The notes under the pieces were generated by a model. That model worked only from the letters and a program-made list of their open reading frames with translations. It had not been told where the DNA came from and searched no databases. A DNA stretch of 64,000 nucleotides from Paenirhizobium cremeum (GTDB lineage: Bacteria > Pseudomonadota > Alphaproteobacteria > Rhizobiales > Rhizobiaceae): contig NZ_JAGGCS010000005.1 of assembly GCF_022884085.1 (NCBI RefSeq), positions 186,001-250,000 of the forward strand, written 5' to 3'. Of the stretch, positions 28,228 through 37,848 are shown in pieces (within the stretch, counting starts at the first letter, position 1; every line of letters begins with the position of its first letter). Position numbers and translations under genes: made by a program.

Positions 28228-29292
28228 ATGGGAGTGAGAAGCCGAATAATTGAACGGAACCGCATTTCCATGCGTATGAAAATTCCCGTGCCGTTTTCCT
28301 ATATAACGGCCCAGCAGAAGAAATGGCAAAGGCGCTTGAGCCGCGCCGCAGAGATCGTGACGCCGGTTGCTCCTCCTGTGAGATTGCCGCGTGTTCGCGG
28401 TCCTCGTCCGCACCTCACGGAAGTCACTGGCTTCGGCACCAATCCGGGGCATTTGCGGATGCTGGAATATGCGCCGCCGAAGGGCTTGAGCCGGCCCGCG
28501 CTGGTCGTCGTCCTGCATGGCTGCCTGCAGACCGCCGAGGATTTCGACCGGGGCAGCAACTGGAGCATGCTGGCGCGGGATGGAGGCTTTGTCCTGCTTT
28601 ATCCGGAGCAGCGTCAGTCCAATAATCCCAACCTGTGCTTCAACTGGTTCCGGCCGAGCGCGGTGGCGCGTGATCGTGGCGAGCTTATGTCTATTCGCCA
28701 GATGATCGAGAATGCCTGCGAGCGGCACGGGATCGACCGCGGGCGTATTTTCCTGCAGGGTCTCTCCGCCGGCGGGGCGATGGCGGCCGCCTTGCTCGCC
28801 ACTTATCCCGATCTCTTTGCGGCCGGACAGATCGTTGCCGGTTTGCCCTTCGGTTCCGCCCGCGATGCCATGACAGCCCTGTCGGTGATGAAATCGGGCG
28901 CGAACCGGACACCGCAGGAATGGGGCGACCTCATTCGCGCCGTCACGCCGGAAGTCGCCTGGCGGCCGACGATCTCCATCTGGCACGGCACCGCAGACCG
29001 CGTGGTCTCGACAGCCAACGCGCGTGCCGCTCTCAGTCAATGGCTTGATCTTTATGGCCTTCGGGACGAGGACGGCAGACCGGTTTCAATCGAGGGCCAT
29101 CCTGCACGCCTCTGGACGGACAAGGCAGGCAGACCGCTCATCGAGTTCTGCATGATCGATGGGATGGAGCATGGTTTGCCGGTGCTGAAGAAGCCGCGCA
29201 AGGTGACGGGCGAGGGGGGGACGCCCTTCATGCTCGAAGGACGACTGAGCGCGCCCCTTCACATGACGCGCACCTTCATGGCGATCCCCTGA
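28228..29292 (+). CDS. PHB depolymerase-type esterase
   Basis: The protein (about 354 aa) is an alpha/beta hydrolase of the poly-hydroxybutyrate depolymerase/feruloyl esterase (LpqC) type. Signature segments are VVVLHGCLQTAEDFDRGSNW (oxyanion region), the nucleophile motif GLSAGG, a catalytic Asp near GTADRVV and the His in DGMEHGLPV. Residues 1-60 are basic and lack a clean signal peptide, so the location is uncertain. The ATG at 28228 is chosen; ATG at 28270 is an alternative, and neither has a strong ribosome-binding site. It lies downstream of the tRNA gene and converges with two small reverse-strand genes. The substrate (polymer, or aromatic ester) is unknown. Confidence 0.85.
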   Translation: MGVRSRIIERNRISMRMKIPVPFSYITAQQKKWQRRLSRAAEIVTPVAPPVRLPRVRGPRPHLTEVTGFGTNPGHLRMLEYAPPKGLSRPALVVVLHGCLQTAEDFDRGSNWSMLARDGGFVLLYPEQRQSNNPNLCFNWFRPSAVARDRGELMSIRQMIENACERHGIDRGRIFLQGLSAGGAMAAALLATYPDLFAAGQIVAGLPFGSARDAMTALSVMKSGANRTPQEWGDLIRAVTPEVAWRPTISIWHGTADRVVSTANARAALSQWLDLYGLRDEDGRPVSIEGHPARLWTDKAGRPLIEFCMIDGMEHGLPVLKKPRKVTGEGGTPFMLEGRLSAPLHMTRTFMAIP

Positions 29293-29369
29293 GGCAAGCC
29301 AGCGGGTCAATGCACGAGAGATGGCGTGGGCGATCGGCCCCGCCATCGGAAGACAATGAACGCGAAACC

Positions 29370-29519
29370 TCAGTTCTCTTCGATCGAAACGCCGCTGCGG
29401 CCGATGTTGAGTTCGATGCCCTTCGGCTTGGTCTCTTCCCGATAGACGTAGTAGCCGAGGCCCATGACGACGACGGCAAGTGCACCGATGATGAGATAAA
29501 GACCATTGTTCCGGTTCAT
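29370..29519 (-). CDS. Single-span membrane microprotein (49 aa)
   Basis: The short reverse-strand frame begins MNRNNGLYLIIGALAVVVMG, one transmembrane segment, then YYVYREETKPKGIELNIG and an acidic end (SVSIEEN-like). AGGAG 6 nt before the ATG at 29519 supports translation. The overlapping longer frame to 29750 covers the next gene antisense and is not used. I recall similar conserved proteins in rhizobia, without function. Confidence 0.7.
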   Translation of the reverse strand: MNRNNGLYLIIGALAVVVMGLGYYVYREETKPKGIELNIGRSGVSIEEN

Positions 29520-29577
29520 GACTGCTCCTGTTTCCATTCGACAGGGCAATAATCCGAACTGCGGAAAATTGTTCCAC

Positions 29578-29874
29578 TCAGTCGTCGTTGGCAGCGTTGA
29601 GGTCTTCCGGACGCACACCGTCATCTTCCTCGTCCCGCGCGGCGAACCGGACACCGGCGCCGCCGGGAGGGCTGTCGCCGTCGGCAAGGAAGAGAATGCC
29701 ACATGCTTGCAGCGACTGCTTGAGAGCGTAAAGCGTCGCCTGATCGACATTTGCCGTTTCGCCCGCCTCCGTCTGGAGAATCAGGAAGGCGGATACCCCG
29801 CTTTTTTCCGAAAGCTGGTCGACAGTGATACCGAGAAGCGCCCTTGCGGCGCGGATTTGAGCGGGTGTGGTCAT
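29578..29874 (-). CDS. XRE-family helix-turn-helix protein
   Basis: This 98-aa protein has an HTH_3/XRE fold in its first 65 residues: IRAARALLGITVDQLSEKSGVS is the canonical helix-turn-helix opening, followed by a recognition helix (FLILQTEAGE). The C-terminal third is acidic and Pro/Gly-rich and probably disordered. It sits 50 bp after the start of nothing else related: the glycosyltransferase gene ends at 29925 on the same strand just upstream of it, so the two may be cotranscribed. A role in polysaccharide regulation is only a possibility. Confidence 0.82.
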   Translation of the reverse strand: MTTPAQIRAARALLGITVDQLSEKSGVSAFLILQTEAGETANVDQATLYALKQSLQACGILFLADGDSPPGGAGVRFAARDEEDDGVRPEDLNAANDD

Positions 29875-29924
29875 AAGATCAATATGGCGAAACCGCGCCC
29901 GAAATCAATTGGTTCGAAAGTGGA

Positions 29925-31073
29925 TCAGGAAAGGACTTCGCGGTAGATGGCGAGCGTCTGATCGACCATCGCTCCCACGCCGAAAGCATGACGCCGGCCG
30001 TTGGCGCTGCCGGCGAACCGCGCGCGTATTTTTCCGTCGGAAAGCGTTTCCATGGCCGAGGCCAGATGCGCGGGATCATCGTCATTGGCAACAATGATGC
30101 CGTTTTCGCCGGGAATGACGACATTGCGCGCTCCGCCGACATCGGTAACGATCATCGGCAATCCGTTGGCCGCCGCCTCCAGCAGGACATAGGACATCGC
30201 CTCATAGCGGCTGGGCATCACCAGCGCATCGAACGCCTGCATGGCTTCCGCGCCTGTGATTTCCGAGGTGATCGTGACACGGTCGGCAAGATTGGCGGCG
30301 TGGACCTCTTTGCGGACTGCCTGTTCCAGTTCGCCATGTCCGACCATGAAAAGTCGGGCATGCGGTACGCGCGCCGCAACTCCGGCAAAGGCCGCGATCA
30401 TCCGTTCCGGTGCCTTCTGTGCGGAGAGCCGGCCGACGAAGCCGAAGACGAGCGCCTCCTCAGGAAGACCGAAACGCTTGCGGATGGCTTGGCCATCTCC
30501 GCTCGGCAGGTCTCCCACGCCATTGACCACGACACGAAGCAGTTCGTCGGGAATGCCGAGGCCAAGCGCGTGGTCGTATTCGCTTTGCGAAACGCAGATC
30601 AACCGGTCGGTGAAGAAGCGACCGAGAAGCGTCTCCACCTTTCCGAACAGCAGACGGCCCTTGGCGCCCAGCGCCGGGTCCATCGTACGAAAGGCGTGTG
30701 GGGTGTAGATGCGAGGCACATGCGGGCCTGGAAGCCGGATGCGGGTCAGCGCACCGGCCTTGGAACTGTGGCCATGGATGATGTCGAACGGGCCTTCCTC
30801 CCGTACGACCCGCACCAACGCCTTCCATGCGGAGGCATCTTCCGGTCCGACGGCACGCAGCATCGGGACGGCGATGACACGCTCAAGATCGAGGGCCTTG
30901 AGCTCCCGTACGAAGCGTTCCTCCGCCCGCACCGGCGAATAGACCGCGGTCACGCCATGTCCCTGCGCCTTCAACCCGGCGCAAAGGTCGATGAAATGAC
31001 GGCCGGAACCTCCGCCGCTCGGTTCGAGAACCTGGAGGATTCGCAGCCGGGAATTCGTATCTTGCATGGTCAT
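29925..31073 (-). CDS. GT4 glycosyltransferase (polysaccharide cluster)
   Basis: The 382-aa protein is a GT-B fold retaining glycosyltransferase of family GT4, adding a sugar to a lipid-linked oligosaccharide in the cytoplasm. Visible are the N-terminal donor GSGRHFIDLC region, HGHSSKAGAL, the C-terminal Glycos_transf_1 block FVGRLSAQKAPERMIAAF and the E-x7-E region SRYEAMSYVLLEAAANG. The start ATG at 31073 overlaps the upstream TGA as ATGA (31070-31073). This shows translational coupling to the polymerase gene. Sugar specificity cannot be read. Confidence 0.88.
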   Translation of the reverse strand: MTMQDTNSRLRILQVLEPSGGGSGRHFIDLCAGLKAQGHGVTAVYSPVRAEERFVRELKALDLERVIAVPMLRAVGPEDASAWKALVRVVREEGPFDIIHGHSSKAGALTRIRLPGPHVPRIYTPHAFRTMDPALGAKGRLLFGKVETLLGRFFTDRLICVSQSEYDHALGLGIPDELLRVVVNGVGDLPSGDGQAIRKRFGLPEEALVFGFVGRLSAQKAPERMIAAFAGVAARVPHARLFMVGHGELEQAVRKEVHAANLADRVTITSEITGAEAMQAFDALVMPSRYEAMSYVLLEAAANGLPMIVTDVGGARNVVIPGENGIIVANDDDPAHLASAMETLSDGKIRARFAGSANGRRHAFGVGAMVDQTLAIYREVLS

Positions 31074-32314
31074 GGTCCGGCCGGGCGTCGGCTTGTCCGC
31101 TGATGACGCCATTCCAGCGCGCCGCAGCCCCAGACGATACCGAGCAGGAGGTAGAAGTGTCGCCAGTGATCGGTGTCGATGACGTTGCCGATCATCATGT
31201 GACCGATGACGACGATCCAGGAAATCATCAGGTAGGGCTGCCATGGGCGGTTACGAAGGAGGTAACGGAAGCCGATGGTGACGGTCCACGCCATAATCGA
31301 GATGTAAGAGATAAAGCCGAGCCAGCCGTAGCTGGTAAGGGATTTCAGCCAGATATTGTGCTCGTCTTCCGGAAAGATCTTGCTGAACACCATCGGGCCG
31401 ATGCCGAACGGCTGTTCCATGGCGTTCAGGAAACCGATGCGGTGGCGGGCAAAACGGCCGAGATGCCCGCCGTCATATTCCTTGACCAGCGTCGTGCGGT
31501 CGAGGAACAGGTTGCGGACCTGCTCGAACTGCAGCGCTATTGTCACGGCGACAACCAGCGTCGCCACGGCTGCAAGCGACAGCAGCAGTATCTTCAACCG
31601 GAAGGTGCCGGTGCGCTCCTTGAGGAGCAGGATCAGCACGAGCGCCATGGCGGAAAACAGGAAGAGCGCCCATGCCGCGCGCGAGAAGGACAGGAAGACA
31701 CCGAGCGCTATCACCAGAAGACCGGCGATCTTGACGGGCGCTCCCGCAAGCCGCCCGGTCAAAAGGCCATGGATCAGATAGAGCGAAGGTGCGATCAGGA
31801 AGGGGCCGAAGACGTTGGGGTCCTGAAACGCGCCCATGGCGCGGTCATAGCGGGTAAAAGCCTCCGCGCCCGGAAAGGCGTGAAAATAGCCGAGGATACC
31901 GAGCAGGGCGGTAATCACGGCTGCGGCGACCCATGCGCGGAAGATCAGCCGCAGCCGCCTGTGGTCGTCCTCGATGATGGCCGCATAGAATACCGAGGTC
32001 AGCGCCAGGAAGGTGGAGACGGCGAGATACATCGGCCCATCGGCCAGATCCTTCATCACGGTCAGTGAAAGAATGCCGCCGACATTGAATACCAGCAGGA
32101 ATGTCAGCAATGGAGCGACGGCCCGTGAGATCCTCAGCCCGAGCAGGAACCAGATCGCGACCTGGACCACCATGACGAGCTCGTAAGGGGCAGGTTCCGA
32201 AATGACGAAGCCGGACAGGAAGACGCCGAAGGCGACTATCGCTGAACCGATGATCGCCAGTGCCGCGCGCTGTGGCCTGAAAACGACAGGAGCCTGGACC
32301 TCGATCGTACTCAA
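31070..32314 (-). CDS. O-antigen polymerase/ligase family membrane protein
   Basis: The 414-aa integral membrane protein has 10-12 hydrophobic helices with a large periplasmic loop around residues 265-330 (LFLDRTTLVKEYDGGHLGRFA...EDEHNIWLKSLTSYGWLG), as in Wzy/WaaL proteins. The histidine/tryptophan-containing EDEHNIW is the family's conserved loop end. It would polymerise or ligate repeat units made by the neighbouring transferases. The TTG start at 32314 overlaps the upstream TGA (32311-32313), another coupled junction. Whether it is a polymerase or a ligase cannot be decided. Confidence 0.85.
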   Translation of the reverse strand: MSTIEVQAPVVFRPQRAALAIIGSAIVAFGVFLSGFVISEPAPYELVMVVQVAIWFLLGLRISRAVAPLLTFLLVFNVGGILSLTVMKDLADGPMYLAVSTFLALTSVFYAAIIEDDHRRLRLIFRAWVAAAVITALLGILGYFHAFPGAEAFTRYDRAMGAFQDPNVFGPFLIAPSLYLIHGLLTGRLAGAPVKIAGLLVIALGVFLSFSRAAWALFLFSAMALVLILLLKERTGTFRLKILLLSLAAVATLVVAVTIALQFEQVRNLFLDRTTLVKEYDGGHLGRFARHRIGFLNAMEQPFGIGPMVFSKIFPEDEHNIWLKSLTSYGWLGFISYISIMAWTVTIGFRYLLRNRPWQPYLMISWIVVIGHMMIGNVIDTDHWRHFYLLLGIVWGCGALEWRHQRTSRRPAGP

Positions 32315-33870
32315 TACGCATTTTCCGTGTTCAGCAGACGGATAGGCGTCAGGAAGAGGATCTTCAGATCGAAGAGCAGCGACCAGTTCTCGATGTAGTA
32401 GAGGTCGTAGGCTGTTCGGTATTTGATCTTGTCGTCGCTGTCGATCTCGCCCCGCCAGCCGTTGATCTGCGCCCAGCCGGTGACGCCGGGCTTGACGCGG
32501 TGACGGGCGAAATAGCCGTCGACGACGTCCGCATAGACCCGGTCGTGGGTCGCGGCGGAGACGGCATGCGGGCGAGGGCCGACGAGCGAGAGGTCACCCC
32601 GCAGCACGTTGAAGAGCTGGGGCAGTTCGTCGATCGACGATTTGCGGATGAAGCGCCCGACTTTGGTCACTCGAGGGTCGCCCTTGGTCACTGCCTTGCG
32701 CGCTGAGGGATCGCTCATCTCGGTATACATCGAACGGAATTTCAGGACGTTGATGACTTCGTTGTTGAAGCCATGGCGCTTCTGCATGAAGAAGACCGGC
32801 CCCTTGGAGTTCAGCTTGATCGCGATGGCGGTAGCGATGAAGACCGGCCAGAGGAGCGAGAGCGCCACTAGGCTGAAGAAAATGTCGAAGGCGCGTTTTG
32901 CAACCGAGTCCCAGTCGCGGATCGGCTTGTCGAGGATGTCGAGCATCGGCACTGCGCCGACATGGGAGTAGGAACGCGGACGGAAGCGAAGACTGTTGGA
33001 ATGGGCCGCGAGACGGATATCCGTCGGCAGGACCCAAAGCAGCTTCAGAAGCTGCAGGATGCGCGCCTCGGCGCTGAGGGGCAGGGAGATAATCAGCATG
33101 TCGATGCGCGCGAGGCGGGCGAATTCGACGAGTTCGGCAACCGTGCCGAGCTTTGGATAGCCTGCGACCACATCGGGCGAACGGGCGGAACCGCGGTCAT
33201 CGAAGATGCCGCAGATGCGGATGTCGTTTTCCGGCTGCTGCTCCAGTGCGCGGATCAGGTCCTTGGCGGGCTGACCGCCGCCGACGATGACAGCGCGGCG
33301 TTCCATGATGCCGTTGCGGCCCCATTTGCGGATCGCGAAGCCGACCAGATTGCGCTCGACGAGCAGGAAGGCAAGGCCGCAGCCATACCAGATGACCAGC
33401 CAGTCGCGGAAATCGAGGCCGTTCTTGCGGAAGAGGAAAAGCCCGAGAGCGACAAGGGTCAGCGCCACCGTCCAGCCGCCGACATATCGGCTTGCGGACC
33501 GCAGCGGCGTACGCAGCACGGAAATCTGATAGCTGTCCGCAATCTGGATCAACAGCACCGTGATGGCGGAACCGATCGCGCTCAAGCCCATAATGCTGAA
33601 GAAAAGTGCGGCCGGTTGAGCGGCTATGAAATAATGAACCCCGAGGCCGATGGCGAAGAGGCAGAGGAATTCGAGCAGCCTGAGCTGTCCGATGATGATC
33701 GTCGGTGAATAGTTGGACTCCTGAAACTGGCTGGCGATCTGCCGGGCCAGCGGATTGATCTCCGCGCTCTCCGAGGCGCCTGGCATGGCATCGCCCATGG
33801 CGGCGTTTTCAGAGATCTTCTTGCGCAGCGCGTCGACGTCGAACTGCTCGGACTTTTCCATCTGATTCAT
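32311..33870 (-). CDS. Polyprenyl glycosylphosphotransferase (initiating transferase)
   Basis: The 519-aa WcaJ/ExoY-type enzyme loads the first sugar-1-phosphate onto undecaprenyl phosphate. It has four N-terminal helices (LRLLEFLCLFAIGLG, ALFFSIMGLSAI, WTVALTLVALGLFLF and a following one), a CoA/NAD-like fold (ERRAVIVGGGQPAKDLIRAL), then the catalytic Bac_transf domain starting KRAFDIFFSLVALSLLWP, with GPVFFMQKRHGFN, KFRSMYTE, KSSIDELPQLFNVLRGDLSLVGPRPH and VKPGVTGWAQINGWRGE. The start at 33870 (MNQMEKSEQF) is chosen over the unsupported 33948. It is the first gene of a tight minus-strand operon. Confidence 0.92.
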   Translation of the reverse strand: MNQMEKSEQFDVDALRKKISENAAMGDAMPGASESAEINPLARQIASQFQESNYSPTIIIGQLRLLEFLCLFAIGLGVHYFIAAQPAALFFSIMGLSAIGSAITVLLIQIADSYQISVLRTPLRSASRYVGGWTVALTLVALGLFLFRKNGLDFRDWLVIWYGCGLAFLLVERNLVGFAIRKWGRNGIMERRAVIVGGGQPAKDLIRALEQQPENDIRICGIFDDRGSARSPDVVAGYPKLGTVAELVEFARLARIDMLIISLPLSAEARILQLLKLLWVLPTDIRLAAHSNSLRFRPRSYSHVGAVPMLDILDKPIRDWDSVAKRAFDIFFSLVALSLLWPVFIATAIAIKLNSKGPVFFMQKRHGFNNEVINVLKFRSMYTEMSDPSARKAVTKGDPRVTKVGRFIRKSSIDELPQLFNVLRGDLSLVGPRPHAVSAATHDRVYADVVDGYFARHRVKPGVTGWAQINGWRGEIDSDDKIKYRTAYDLYYIENWSLLFDLKILFLTPIRLLNTENAY

Positions 33871-34091
33871 TTGAGGATCTCGCCTTGTGTGGCCGCAGCC
33901 TAGAGGAAAGGTCCTAAGAAACGTTTGATCGCGAACGGCAAAAACCACCCGTCGCCTTGGAAACTGCCATGTTTTGGCACAGTAATGAGGCTTGCGCCCC
34001 CATCCGCGATTTGACAGAAATCAACGTGGCGCCAAGCCGATCATGCGATGGAAAGTCTTGCGGCCGGTGGCTTCCAGAAAGGCATTTTCGC

Positions 34092-35918
34092 ATGGAAAAG
34101 AAACACGTTTTCAACCTTGGTTATTTTCTCTTCGCTTTTTCGTTGCTGCTGATCTTCCAGGCATGGATCGGCTATCGCGACTACGCGCAGCTCTCCTATA
34201 CCGAGATGCTGAATGCGGTGAACGAAGGCAGGGTTGCTGCCGTTACCCTGACCGAGACCACCGTGCAGGGCGAGTTCAAGGAGCCGCAGTCCGGCCGCAA
34301 GTATTTCGTGGCGAACCGTGTGGACCCGGCTTTCGCGGAGGTCTTCGAGAAGGCGGGCGTCAAGATCACCGGCGCGACTGACGCCAACTGGCTGACCACC
34401 TTGCTCTCCTGGGTGCTGCCGGTGGTCGTATTCTTTGCCCTGTGGTCGTTTTTCTTCCGTGGGATTGCCGAGCGCCAGGGCATGGGCGGGTTAATCAACA
34501 TCGGCAAGTCGAGAGCCAAGATCTATCTGGAGCGCAAGACCGGCGTGACCTTCGACGACGTGGCCGGCATCGACGAGGCAGAGGCCGAACTGGAGGAGAT
34601 CGTTTCCTTCCTCAAGGACAAGGATCGCTATGGCCGGCTTGGCGCGCGCATCCCGAAGGGCATCCTGCTGGTCGGTCCTCCCGGAACCGGCAAGACGCTG
34701 ATGGCGCGCGCGGTCGCCGGCGAGGCGAGTGTGCCCTTTTTCTCCATCTCGGGTTCGGAGTTCGTGGAGATGTTCGTGGGCGTGGGTGCTGCCCGCGTGC
34801 GTGACCTGTTCGAACAGGCCCGCGCTGCGGCGCCCTGCATCATCTTCATCGATGAGCTCGATGCGCTCGGTCGTGCGCGCAATTCGTTCGGCGGTTTCGG
34901 TGGTAATGACGAGAAGGAGCAGACACTCAACCAGTTGCTCGCCGAACTCGATGGCTTCGACCCTCGCGTCGGCATCGTCCTGCTGGCTGCGACCAACCGT
35001 CCGGAGATCCTGGACCCGGCCCTGATGCGTGCCGGTCGTTTCGACCGGCAGGTGGTGATCGATCGCCCGGACAGGAAGGGCCGCGTGGCGATCCTCAAGG
35101 TGCATATGAAGAACGTCATCATCGACCAGGATGTCGATATCGATGCGATTGCCGGACTGACGCCGGGCTTCACCGGCGCCGACCTCGCCAACCTCATCAA
35201 TGAGGCAGCGATCCTTGCCACCCGTCGAAGCGCCGGCACGGTGGCCATGGAGGATTTTGTCGCTGCGGTGGAGCGCGTGATTGCCGGTACGGAACGGCGC
35301 AGCCGCATTCTCAATCCCGAGGAGCGCCGCCGCGTCGCCTATCACGAGATGGGCCATGCACTTGTCGCCTCAGCGTTGAAGACCGCCGATCCCGTGCAGA
35401 AGGTCTCGATCATTCCCCGCTCCATCGGGGCGCTCGGTTATACCTTGCAACGGCCGACCGAAGACCGCTTTCTGATTACTTCGGGCGAACTCAGGGAACG
35501 GATGGTCGTCCTGCTGGCTGGTCGTGCAGCGGAAGACCTGATCTTCGGGGAGATTTCGACCGGCGCCGCCGACGACCTCGCCAAGGTGACGGATATCGCC
35601 CGGGAGATTGTGACCCGTTTCGGCATGGACGCCTCCGTCGGGCAGGCGGTCCTGGAGCCGCAGCGCAGCCAGTGGCTGGACGATGGCCAGATGCGCATGC
35701 GACCGAAGGATTATTCCGAGGCGACAGCGCGTGAGGTGGATCTTGCTGTGCGCTCCATGATCGATGCCGCCTACCAGCAGGCAAAGCGTGTGCTGGAGGG
35801 GCGCCGTTCGGAACTGGAAAACGGCTCGAAGCTGCTGCTCGAGAAGGAGACATTGACGCCGGTTGATTTTCCGCCGCTGGCGCGCCGCAGCGGTGGCGTG
35901 GAGGTGCCGGCAGTTTGA
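34092..35918 (+). CDS. ftsH: FtsH-type AAA+ zinc metalloprotease (secondary paralogue)
   Basis: The 608-aa membrane protease has two N-terminal helices bracketing a periplasmic domain (residues about 5-25 and 95-120). The AAA+ module has Walker A GPPGTGKT (K201), Walker [12 protein letters not shown], the FVG pore loop ([11 protein letters not shown]), and [15 protein letters not shown]. The zinc site is HEMGH at 418-422, with [15 protein letters not shown] downstream. It is shorter than the usual 640-aa FtsH and ends without the long tail. It lies in the opposite orientation inside the polysaccharide cluster. Standard rhizobial ftsH is near tilS, outside this window, so this is presumably a second copy. 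Confidence 0.9.
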   Translation: MEKKHVFNLGYFLFAFSLLLIFQAWIGYRDYAQLSYTEMLNAVNEGRVAAVTLTETTVQGEFKEPQSGRKYFVANRVDPAFAEVFEKAGVKITGATDANWLTTLLSWVLPVVVFFALWSFFFRGIAERQGMGGLINIGKSRAKIYLERKTGVTFDDVAGIDEAEAELEEIVSFLKDKDRYGRLGARIPKGILLVGPPGTGKTLMARAVAGEASVPFFSISGSEFVEMFVGVGAARVRDLFEQARAAAPCIIFIDELDALGRARNSFGGFGGNDEKEQTLNQLLAELDGFDPRVGIVLLAATNRPEILDPALMRAGRFDRQVVIDRPDRKGRVAILKVHMKNVIIDQDVDIDAIAGLTPGFTGADLANLINEAAILATRRSAGTVAMEDFVAAVERVIAGTERRSRILNPEERRRVAYHEMGHALVASALKTADPVQKVSIIPRSIGALGYTLQRPTEDRFLITSGELRERMVVLLAGRAAEDLIFGEISTGAADDLAKVTDIAREIVTRFGMDASVGQAVLEPQRSQWLDDGQMRMRPKDYSEATAREVDLAVRSMIDAAYQQAKRVLEGRRSELENGSKLLLEKETLTPVDFPPLARRSGGVEVPAV

Positions 35919-35928
35919 CCGACATGGT

Positions 35929-37080
35929 TCAATTCAGGAAAGCGGCTTCGAGGCGTTCCCGGTAGAGGTCGGCAATCTGGTCGGCCATGGTGGATGCGGA
36001 AAACTTGGCTTTGAAAGCCGCCGCATCCGGCATGGTCGCGCGGCGCCAGCCGGGCGTGGTTATGGCTTTTGTCATGACGCGCGCCAGATCTTCTGCGTTG
36101 CCCGGTTCCACAAGCGCCTCGCTCTCCGGTCCGAGCGCTTCCGGTACGCCACCGACCCTCGACGCGATCACGGATTTTCCGGCGGCGAGGGCTTCGAGCA
36201 CGATATAGGGCATCGCTTCGGCGCGGGAGGGCACGACGACGATGTCGGACATGGCAAAGGCCTCCTTAACCGGCATGGCCGGCAGAAGGCCGATACGCCG
36301 GCCAAGCCCGCGCTGTTGCATCATGGCGTCGTATTTGTCGCGATCAGGACCGTCGCCGATGATGAGAGCGCTGAGCGGATGGCCGACGAGGCGCTCGGTG
36401 CGGGCGAAGGCGTCGATGAAGACATCCGGTCCCTTGAGATCGCGCAGCATGCCGGCATAGAGGAAATGCACGCCGTCGGAGCGCGGCGGAATGCGCACGA
36501 AATCGCGGTCGTTGATGCCATTATAGACCATCCTGTCGGCGCAGCGCGGCCGTCCGATCTTGCGGACATAGGTCTGTCGCTCATAGTCACAAACGAAGAC
36601 GAGTGCGTCCGTCATGTGTTCGAGCATGCGTTCGGCGGCAAACACGCCGCGGCCCGCAATCGACCTGGGGTCGAAATGCAGGCTGCCCCCATGGGGCGAA
36701 TAGAAGCGGGCAACGCGATACCTCTTGACCCGCAAGGCTGAGCCGATGATGCGTGCGACCGCGCCGCCCTTGGCGCCATGGCCGTGCAACACATTCGGCT
36801 GCAAGCTCCTTATTTCCTTGTAACTGGCGTAAAGCGCCGCGATGTCGCTGAGCCCGATCGAGCGCTGGATCGGCATGCGCGTCAGGCCGAGCGACAGATA
36901 GGGACGAATCTGCTCGAACATCCGGTCCTCGTGTTCGCTGCCGGTCGAACTGTCGCACAGGATGCCGACGTCGTGCCCGGCGCGCGCATGCTGTTCCGCA
37001 AGGTCGCGCACATGGCGGAAGATACCGCCTATGGGAGACCGGAAACAGTGCACAATGCGAAGGGGAATGGCTTGTGGCAT
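35929..37080 (-). CDS. GT4 glycosyltransferase (polysaccharide cluster)
   Basis: The 383-aa GT-B transferase has the N-terminal IVHCFRSPIGGIFRHVRDLAEQH motif, HGHGAKGGAVARI, a Glycos_transf_1 domain with LYAGMLRDLKGPDVFIDAF and the E-x7-E region PSRAEAMPYIVLEALAAGKSV. It lies 3 bp downstream of the export gene, same strand, so it is probably cotranscribed. It is similar in domain layout to the 29925-31073 transferase, though the N-terminal halves differ. Sugar specificity is unknown. Confidence 0.87.
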   Translation of the reverse strand: MPQAIPLRIVHCFRSPIGGIFRHVRDLAEQHARAGHDVGILCDSSTGSEHEDRMFEQIRPYLSLGLTRMPIQRSIGLSDIAALYASYKEIRSLQPNVLHGHGAKGGAVARIIGSALRVKRYRVARFYSPHGGSLHFDPRSIAGRGVFAAERMLEHMTDALVFVCDYERQTYVRKIGRPRCADRMVYNGINDRDFVRIPPRSDGVHFLYAGMLRDLKGPDVFIDAFARTERLVGHPLSALIIGDGPDRDKYDAMMQQRGLGRRIGLLPAMPVKEAFAMSDIVVVPSRAEAMPYIVLEALAAGKSVIASRVGGVPEALGPESEALVEPGNAEDLARVMTKAITTPGWRRATMPDAAAFKAKFSASTMADQIADLYRERLEAAFLN

Positions 37081-37083
37081 CGA

Positions 37084-37659
37084 TCAGAAGAGCCGTTCGC
37101 GAACGTAGATTGTGTCGCCGGCAAGAATGGGATCGGTGATCGGCACGCGTCCGGTCAGGATCTCTCCGTTGATTTTGCGGGTAACGTCGACATCGCGCTG
37201 GTTGGCCCGGGTCGAGAACCCGCCTGAAACCGCAATTGCATTGAGGACGGTCATTCCAGGGACATAGGCATACTGGCCCGGCTGACCGACTTCGCCCATG
37301 ACGAAGATCGAGCGATAGCGGTCGATCTCGATCGAGACGTCGGGGTCGCGCAGGTAGCCGCCACGAAGCTTCTGCGCGATCACGCCTTCCAACTGAGGCA
37401 GGGTGGCGCCGCGGGCCGCCACCTGTCCGATGAGCGGAAAGGCGATATAGCCGGCCTGGTCGACGGTATAGGTATTTGTCAGGCTCGCCTGTTCGAAAAC
37501 GGTGATCCTCAGTCGATCGCCGCTGTCGAGCCGGTAGGGCTGGATCGTGGCTTCATGGAAGACCTTGGGAGCCGGTCTATAGCTCGCGCAACCATTGAGC
37601 ATGGCAAGAGCCAGCGCGGCGAGCAGCCAGACCATTCCTTTTACACCAGACGATGACAT
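37084..37659 (-). CDS. Outer membrane polysaccharide export lipoprotein (Wza/ExoF-like)
   Basis: This short 191-aa OPX protein has a lipoprotein signal with the lipobox LNGC (MSSSGVKGMVWLLAALALAM...), a Poly_export domain (YRLDSGDRLRITVFEQASL) and one SLBB domain (GEVGQPGQYAYVPGMTVLNA). It would form or support the outer-membrane channel for the polymer. The Wza-type C-terminal amphipathic helix is not present, so outer-membrane insertion might need other proteins. The gene faces the chain-length gene across a 189-bp divergent promoter region. Confidence 0.88.
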   Translation of the reverse strand: MSSSGVKGMVWLLAALALAMLNGCASYRPAPKVFHEATIQPYRLDSGDRLRITVFEQASLTNTYTVDQAGYIAFPLIGQVAARGATLPQLEGVIAQKLRGGYLRDPDVSIEIDRYRSIFVMGEVGQPGQYAYVPGMTVLNAIAVSGGFSTRANQRDVDVTRKINGEILTGRVPITDPILAGDTIYVRERLF

Positions 37660-37848
37660 GCGCCGACGCGCCCCCGGTAGCGAATTCCGATGGTTCCGTT
37701 ATCATTCCATTAGGGTTAACGCGAGGTAAAGAACGATATTGTCACGGGAGGCCGTAGGATAATTTCCACCGATCCAAGAATATTGCAGTTAACGCTTGGG
37801 TTACCATGTTCCTTTACTATCCGGCCGGATTTGTACCGGGAGTATGGC

